From the NCBI GenBank assembly GCA_030407085.1, contig CM059587.1, positions 79,287,001 through 79,351,000 on the forward strand: a DNA stretch of 64,000 bases. Direction: 5' to 3'. Positions 59,406 to 64,000 of this stretch are shown in pieces (positions within the stretch are counted from its first letter, which is position 1; every line of letters begins with the position of its first letter). The notes beneath the pieces were generated by a model. It was not told the origin of the DNA. It did no database searches and saw only the letters and a list, made by a program, of their open reading frames with translations. Origin of the DNA: Trichopria drosophilae. Taxonomy: Eukaryota; Arthropoda; Insecta; Hymenoptera; Diapriidae. Both the position numbers and the translations under genes were made by a program.

Positions 59406-60212
59406 TTAATGGGCATATATCCTTTAAAGGATCAAAAATATTTTTCAAGACTTTTTTTAGTGTAATTACTTGAAACGTTTCGAAATGAATTGTCAATTAA
59501 GAAATCCAACAGTATAAAGGATTTTTTGTTTAAATGAAAAGATATTTACATAAAGACTATATCGGTATTCGTTTTAGTCTAAAGTAATACAACAAAAATG
59601 TTTACCAAACACGCACTTCTTGTACCCATTTCGAAAATTTAGACTTTTTTACTGTATTGCAAATGATATCAAGCATAACAAATTTTAGATCGTTTCTGAC
59701 GCAGAGTTTTCTCTCTTCAAGTACTTTTTTTACTACATCATGTGGTAGGTATATTTCAAGATCATTTTAGTTTGGAGCAATTTGCTTTTGAAATTTGCAT
59801 GTCTAGTGAGAAACGGTGTGTTTAAGTGGTACATTAATATTCATAATATTTATTTTACAGCGAGTTATTATTTCTTGGAAGGAAATATTTAATTCAGAAA
59901 TTAAATATTTAATCTACATAATATACTTGCTGATGACGATATATTGTACATGATACTGCAATACAGCTATTGCTGAACGAAAGGCATCAGAAGTTAGTAA
60001 GCTAGAGAATTTAACTTATGAAAGTATAAACTTCCTGCTGCAGTAATAAATATTCTATTGTTTGTTTGGATTAAAGTAATTAATAAAACATTTAACTAAA
60101 TATATCAACATGGTTACAGATAATGTAACATAGGATTTACTACTTTTAGATCAAATGAGATTGGTTTAGATGTGAATTGAATCTACTCATGTATTGTACT
60201 ATCAACCTTTAG
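59406..60212. other. AT-rich DNA upstream of a candidate exon
   Basis: AT-rich and without recognised feature. Just before 60213 a pyrimidine-containing acceptor-like word (CTATCAACCTTTAG, ending 60212) is seen. Confidence 0.4.
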
Positions 60213-60449
60213 TTGCAGAGAACCAATTTTGTGGCTGATGGACAGACCGTGACCATCAACCAAGTCTCTACCGATCTCATCTCATGTCTGTGTAATTACT
60301 ACCTCTTGGGAAAACCTAAATTTGTAAGAAAAAACCACTGCAACTTGATGTATTACACGAAGCAGCCCGTAACGTCGATTCTAAATACATTTCAACAGCC
60401 AATACCAAAAAACTATTTCATCAATCGACGGATTAACGTAGACTGTTAG
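60213..60449 (+). CDS. possible terminal exon, product unknown
   Basis: A 78-codon open frame has clearly more balanced codon use (GTG, ACC, ATC, CTC, GTC codons) than the surrounding AT-rich DNA; the other two plus-strand frames are closed by TGA within the first 40 bases. It follows an acceptor-like CCTTTAG (or TTGCAG at 60218) and ends in TAG (60447-60449), with AATAAA at 60473-60478 as a possible polyadenylation signal. A donor-like GTAAGA at 60324 allows an alternative end. The deduced start is RTNFVADGQTVTINQVSTDL; no domain was recognised. It could also be a transposon or gene fragment. Upstream exons were not found. Confidence 0.25.
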   Translation: MQRTNFVADGQTVTINQVSTDLISCLCNYYLLGKPKFVRKNHCNLMYYTKQPVTSILNTFQQPIPKNYFINRRINVDC

Positions 60450-61069
60450 CTAAGGTGTGATTTTAAATGCATAATAAACAAATTATCATTCATTTAATAG
60501 TCCTTTTTTTGTGTAGTCCATTAAAAATAATGATAAAATATATAAATAATATTTATCCCTCATGTCAGATTATTATTTGTATTGTACTCCTGGCATTTCA
60601 ATCAGCTACAGACGTATTAAAGTCGTCAGTGACATCTAACAATGGAAGCATGTCCTAGATGCCAAAAGCATATTAAAGAATAGCAAGAAATCGAACTGCT
60701 GTGAGCTTTATTTATACTCTCCCACATAAACGCAAAATTGTATTGAGAAATGCATGTTAATACTTTTCTACGAACTCAATCCAATACTTTGGTAAGTATC
60801 CAAAACAATTTATCTCGTACGCTGTGTTTTCTTCTCACTTCATTACCGAGGTACAAGAAACACATAACATACATTGTAAATATAGATTCCCAATCTCAAC
60901 ACCTCCAATTTAAATATCTTATGGTGGAGATATTATACAGGCTAACATTATGATTCATCACATCTTGGCTGAACATCACATACGAGAATGTGGAGAAAGA
61001 TTTTCAGAAATAGGAAGAAAACAGCGAGCTATGGATGAAATCGTAAAATAGACTCAACTATCATTGTAG
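60450..61069. other. AT-rich DNA, weak exon-like signal at 60602
   Basis: A pyrimidine-containing acceptor-like tract (TACTCCTGGCATTTCAATCAG ends near 60604) is followed by a short frame to TAG at 60656, too short to support. The rest shows nothing recognisable. Confidence 0.35.
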
Positions 61070-61286
61070 TGTGACGATGATACCTAGTGACGGTCTCGAC
61101 CTTTCTGAACGAGCTTCTTTAATAAACACAGTGAAATCTGGATGTGGCGATTACCGCGAGACTTGCGCTCCCAAAGTACCATCTAATTCGCGTCAAGATC
61201 CGTCAGATTAACGCTGCCGCGAAGCTCTACTTAATCTTACATAAGCTCGCTGGAGTAATCTAATAAACCGAACTCGCAGTAACAAA
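61070..61286. mobile_element. possible solo LTR
   Basis: The 217-bp stretch starts TGTGACGATG, has more balanced composition than its flanks, contains AATAAA (61262-61267) near its 3' end and finishes CGCAGTAACAAA. GTAG stands immediately outside both ends (61066-61069 and 61287-61290), which would be a 4-bp target duplication as in Gypsy/Ty3-type retrotransposons. The 3' end is not a clean CA, no second LTR, primer-binding site or internal coding region is present, and 4-bp matches arise easily. Tentative. Confidence 0.35.
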
Positions 61287-62615
61287 GTAGAAACAGGCAA
61301 TCTGCCCGGCGCTGTGCGGCATGGCGCGCGACCCTGCGTTTACCACCCCGCGGAACTTCAATTTCGTCTTCCCCCCATGCCCCAACCCACCCACTCAGAT
61401 TCCCCCAGCCCCCTCAGCGTCTTCGAACGACTTAAGATTGTACGTAAATACGGTCCTCAGTACGTATATACTAGACGACTGCAGGCACCGCTTTATGCGT
61501 CGAAATCATTAACGAACGAAACTTGGAGGTCGCAAGCTTCCCTGCGAGAGTTACTCCCTCACTACGGCCTCACCCTACTTCGCCTCACGGTGCGACGTAA
61601 AATTGCGTTAGCTTTAAGCGCAAATGGGCGTTTTCGTTCAGCGTCACTATCGGCGTCCTCTCTGGAACTCGTCTTGGCGGGATTAAGGTGATAACGTCTT
61701 TTTCAACCACATGAGCGAAAACCAAAAACTGCTTACTACCTTAAGTGCGCTTGCGTAAAACAACTAGGATATACAACCAGCACTTTGCTTATCTTGATGC
61801 GATTTTGCTCCTGAGATCCGGTTTGTTTAATGCTTTTCGACACTTTTTTTAATTCCTCGTATGATTCTCACTGTTTCGGAAAATTATTACTTATTTATGG
61901 ACTATATCCAGTAAAGGTCAGTCTTATCTAGCTTCATGAAAGTCCAAAATTTTGACACAGCTTTAATGACCCAGACACCAGTCAAAAATATAAATAAGTC
62001 AATATCGATAGTTTTGGGCCTCCTCGGTCGAATCCCGAGGACGGAGGCACCCTATAATTGTGGAGGAAGAAGTTATGATCATTTAAAAAGGAGCTTCCGA
62101 TTTTATAAAATATTTTTCGTAAAAATCGCGCATATGGTCAATGGAAATAAAGAGAATACTAACAATGTCAAAACATGCTACAATATTGTGTTCTTTGTCT
62201 GTCCCGTCGGATTTTTATGAAGACAAAATGGCATCTACAAGATGGTGTCAGCAATTGGTAATTTTCAATTTTCTACAACATCTATCGATTATCCCGTGTG
62301 AGAAACGTAATGATACTCACTGTATAGTAACGACGCAGTTACTGCAATGCTTAGCTATATTACTAAAACTACACATTTACAGTCCTGAATATATTTAGTA
62401 CAATTATGCAGAGTTTTTATAGAATCTCGATACTTTTAGGTAGGCTTGTTGCTTTCAGGTTTCGTCGAAACCCTCTCGCGATCATTGCTCCTGTTATAGA
62501 ATGGATTTTTATTTGGTCATAAGGTACTCAGATGACATTCGCCGTCTAATGATCTTGATATTCGTATCTGCAAGTAAATTAGATCATTATGTAGATCGAG
62601 ACTTTAATATAACTG
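61287..62615. other. C-rich island (61300-61720), else AT-rich
   Basis: The island begins GC-rich (gcggcatggcgcgcgaccct near 61315) with a pyrimidine-rich stretch, and has a 125-codon plus-strand frame (61314-61691) plus an overlapping 63-codon frame. Neither product is recognisable; leucine and serine abundance reflects composition. Near 62030, TCCTCGGTCGAATCCCGAGG forms a 6-bp stem like a tRNA T-arm, but no tRNA body surrounds it. Confidence 0.3.
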
Positions 62616-62885
62616 CAGTAGTGTCCCGATATATATTTCCCCGCTCGGTGCTACGCCTTCCCCTCCCGTCTCGTTATATTTGCCAAAAGAAGGAGAGCGC
62701 ACGCCGATTCTCCCACTCTTCTGAATCCCGTTATTTTCGTGACGTCGCAGCAGGCCCTTTCTGAGGCCTTAGCCCTAAAGGCGGGAGGAAAAGAGAGTGA
62801 TGACAGGCAAATATAACTGGATGGAACCGGGAAAATATGCTGGGACGTAAATATAGCGAGATGTAATTATATCAGGACTCTACTG
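62616..62885 (+). mobile_element. pogo/Tigger-like MITE, copy 4
   Basis: It starts CAGTAGTGTCCCGATATATA and ends TATCAGGACTCTACTG followed by TA. The 270-bp interior is collinear with copy 1 (GCTCGGT, GAGAGCG...TTCTCCCACT, GTGACGTCGCAGCAGGCCC, CTGGGACGTAAATATAGCG). No coding capacity. The left TA is mutated to TG. Confidence 0.85.
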
Positions 62886-62926
62886 TATTTAGATAGTAAG
62901 GCCAACCATTTCAATGGTAACGCCAA

Positions 62927-63221
62927 CTTTTTTCAAATAAATAAATTTAATAAATAGAAATAAATTTAAATAAATATGATCATTGAAAAATGCAAAATTA
63001 CCAAACAGTTGCACGGAAAAAATATATAGTCGGCTCTACTACTCGAGTAGTAAAACGGACCAGACTTAAATATGTCTGTTATCGTTAAATCCCGTTATGT
63101 TCGTGACGTCACAGCAAGCCCTTTCTGAGGGTGCAACTGTTTGGTAATTTTGCATTTTTCAGTGATTCTATTTATTTAAATTTATTTCTATTTATTAAAT
63201 TTATTTATTTAAAAAAAAGAA
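62927..63221. repeat. inverted repeat with 88-bp arms enclosing a MITE fragment
   Basis: The left arm 62927-63014 and right arm 63131-63221 are near-perfect reverse complements (AATAAATTTAATAAATAGAA, TGAAAAATGCAAAATTACCA, AACAGTTGCAC). The spacer contains ATCCCGTTATGTTCGTGACG then TCACAGCAAGCCCTTTCTGA (63090-63129), a fragment of the same pogo-like MITE that lies intact 40 bp upstream, in the same orientation. The spacer also has the palindrome CTACTCGAGTAG at 63040. Confidence 0.8.
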
Positions 63222-64000
63222 GACGCTAAGGTGTGTGGTCAAATTTAAGCCTTTTACTTATTTTTATGGATTTATCTAAAATTGGCCATTTTTCCTTAGT
63301 AAATTGTGTAATACACATTAAATAAAAAAAAAACAGTTTATTTAATATTTCACAGTAATTCTTAATAATTTCTTAATCTGTTAATATCGCTTTTATATAA
63401 AAAAGTTATTTTCTCACGTTTATATTCCTTATTTGTTTTAGTATATCGCCATATGACAGACAGATAAGTACTTCATCAGTCAGTGCATATTTATTAATAC
63501 AAGGTCTGCAGCACACTTGAGTGTTCTATACAATTTTCAAGTCGATCTTTCTAAACAGATTATGTAAACTTTTTGTCACGCGAGATTGCTTGGATGTGAT
63601 TAACTTTAAAAGTCGCTGAGAAACCAAAAAGTATATATTATTATTATATTTATAACATTTCTTTTCCATAAGCGCAAAAATTGAAAAAGAAAATAGACAA
63701 TGAATATCGTTAAAAATGCGATGATTATGCTTCGTACGCTCTAAAAGCTGCTCCAGATTTTATGTAACACAGTCGTAGAAATAGAGGTTACATAACGATA
63801 CGGTAAATATTTATTGTAAAAGTTTACAGTATTTCCAGTTTATTTAGAAATTAAATTTTTATTTTCGAACAATATTATATTATGTTATCCTCTTTATATT
63901 TTATTTAATAAATCCATTAATGAAGGGAGTTTGCCTAGCATATGGCACATGTCTTTTCTGTCGCCTATCTTTAAGAGTGGCGACAAAACAGATATAAAAA
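63222..64000. other. AT-rich DNA, no recognised feature
   Basis: The last 0.8 kb is AT-rich with T and A runs. No open frame, repeat boundary or RNA gene was recognised before the window ends. Confidence 0.5.

Noticed and set aside
62018..62060. T-arm-like hairpin TCCTCGGTCGAATCCCGAGG
   Set aside because: The T-arm shape is one base short of consensus, and no D-arm, anticodon arm or acceptor stem lies upstream.
1..64000. CRISPR arrays, bacterial operons, phage or integron structures
   Set aside because: No regularly spaced identical repeats, no long co-directional frames and no ribosome-binding sites; composition and element types are those of a eukaryotic genome.

Overview
The window looks like arthropod (most likely insect) nuclear DNA. 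By eye it is roughly two-thirds A+T and is broken by short GC-richer islands. It is full of small non-autonomous DNA transposons. There is no bacterial gene layout: no long open frames, operons or ribosome-binding sites. The GC-island-in-AT-desert texture reminds me of Hymenoptera, but nothing seen fixes the order. I found no complete protein-coding gene, rRNA, CRISPR array or convincing intact tRNA. The longest open frames (about 120-157 codons) lie in GC islands or inverted repeats, often open on both strands, and match no family I can name. The window is best read as intergenic or long-intron sequence.

Layout. 0-8 kb: a TIR-bearing MITE, a degenerate tandem repeat, a word-rich repeat at 3.3 kb and a conserved-looking GC island at 5.6-6.3 kb. 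8-24 kb: mostly AT-rich, with a pogo-like MITE whose 5' flank is duplicated at 36 kb, two foldback elements of one family (13.9 and 22.8 kb), one of a second family (23.5 kb), a nested inverted repeat (15.3-16.4 kb) and a repeat rich in AAGGTCA half-sites (20.2-21.0 kb). 24-38 kb: mostly AT desert with word-rich repeats, a perfect 26-bp hairpin and several GC islands. 38-44.7 kb: a dense cluster of transposon relics, with at least seven distinct elements side by side. 46-51 kb: a composite foldback, a 1-kb imperfect palindrome and a smaller inverted repeat. 53-64 kb: a second pogo-like MITE type, a 2.1-kb palindromic piggyBac-like element, a third piggyBac-like element, a possible terminal exon at 60.2 kb, a possible solo LTR, and another pogo-like MITE beside an inverted repeat that holds a fragment of the same MITE.

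The strongest theme is self-complementarity. At least a dozen elements fold back on themselves, from 26-bp to about 0.7-kb arms. Three piggyBac-like elements have TTAA at both ends. Two related foldback families, built from short degenerate GTCTG/GTCGG-poly(T) units, have 7-bp target duplications in the best-preserved copies. No new cellular system was found; the foldback families and the palindromic piggyBac-like elements are the most noteworthy content. All similarities between copies were judged by eye from the sequence.
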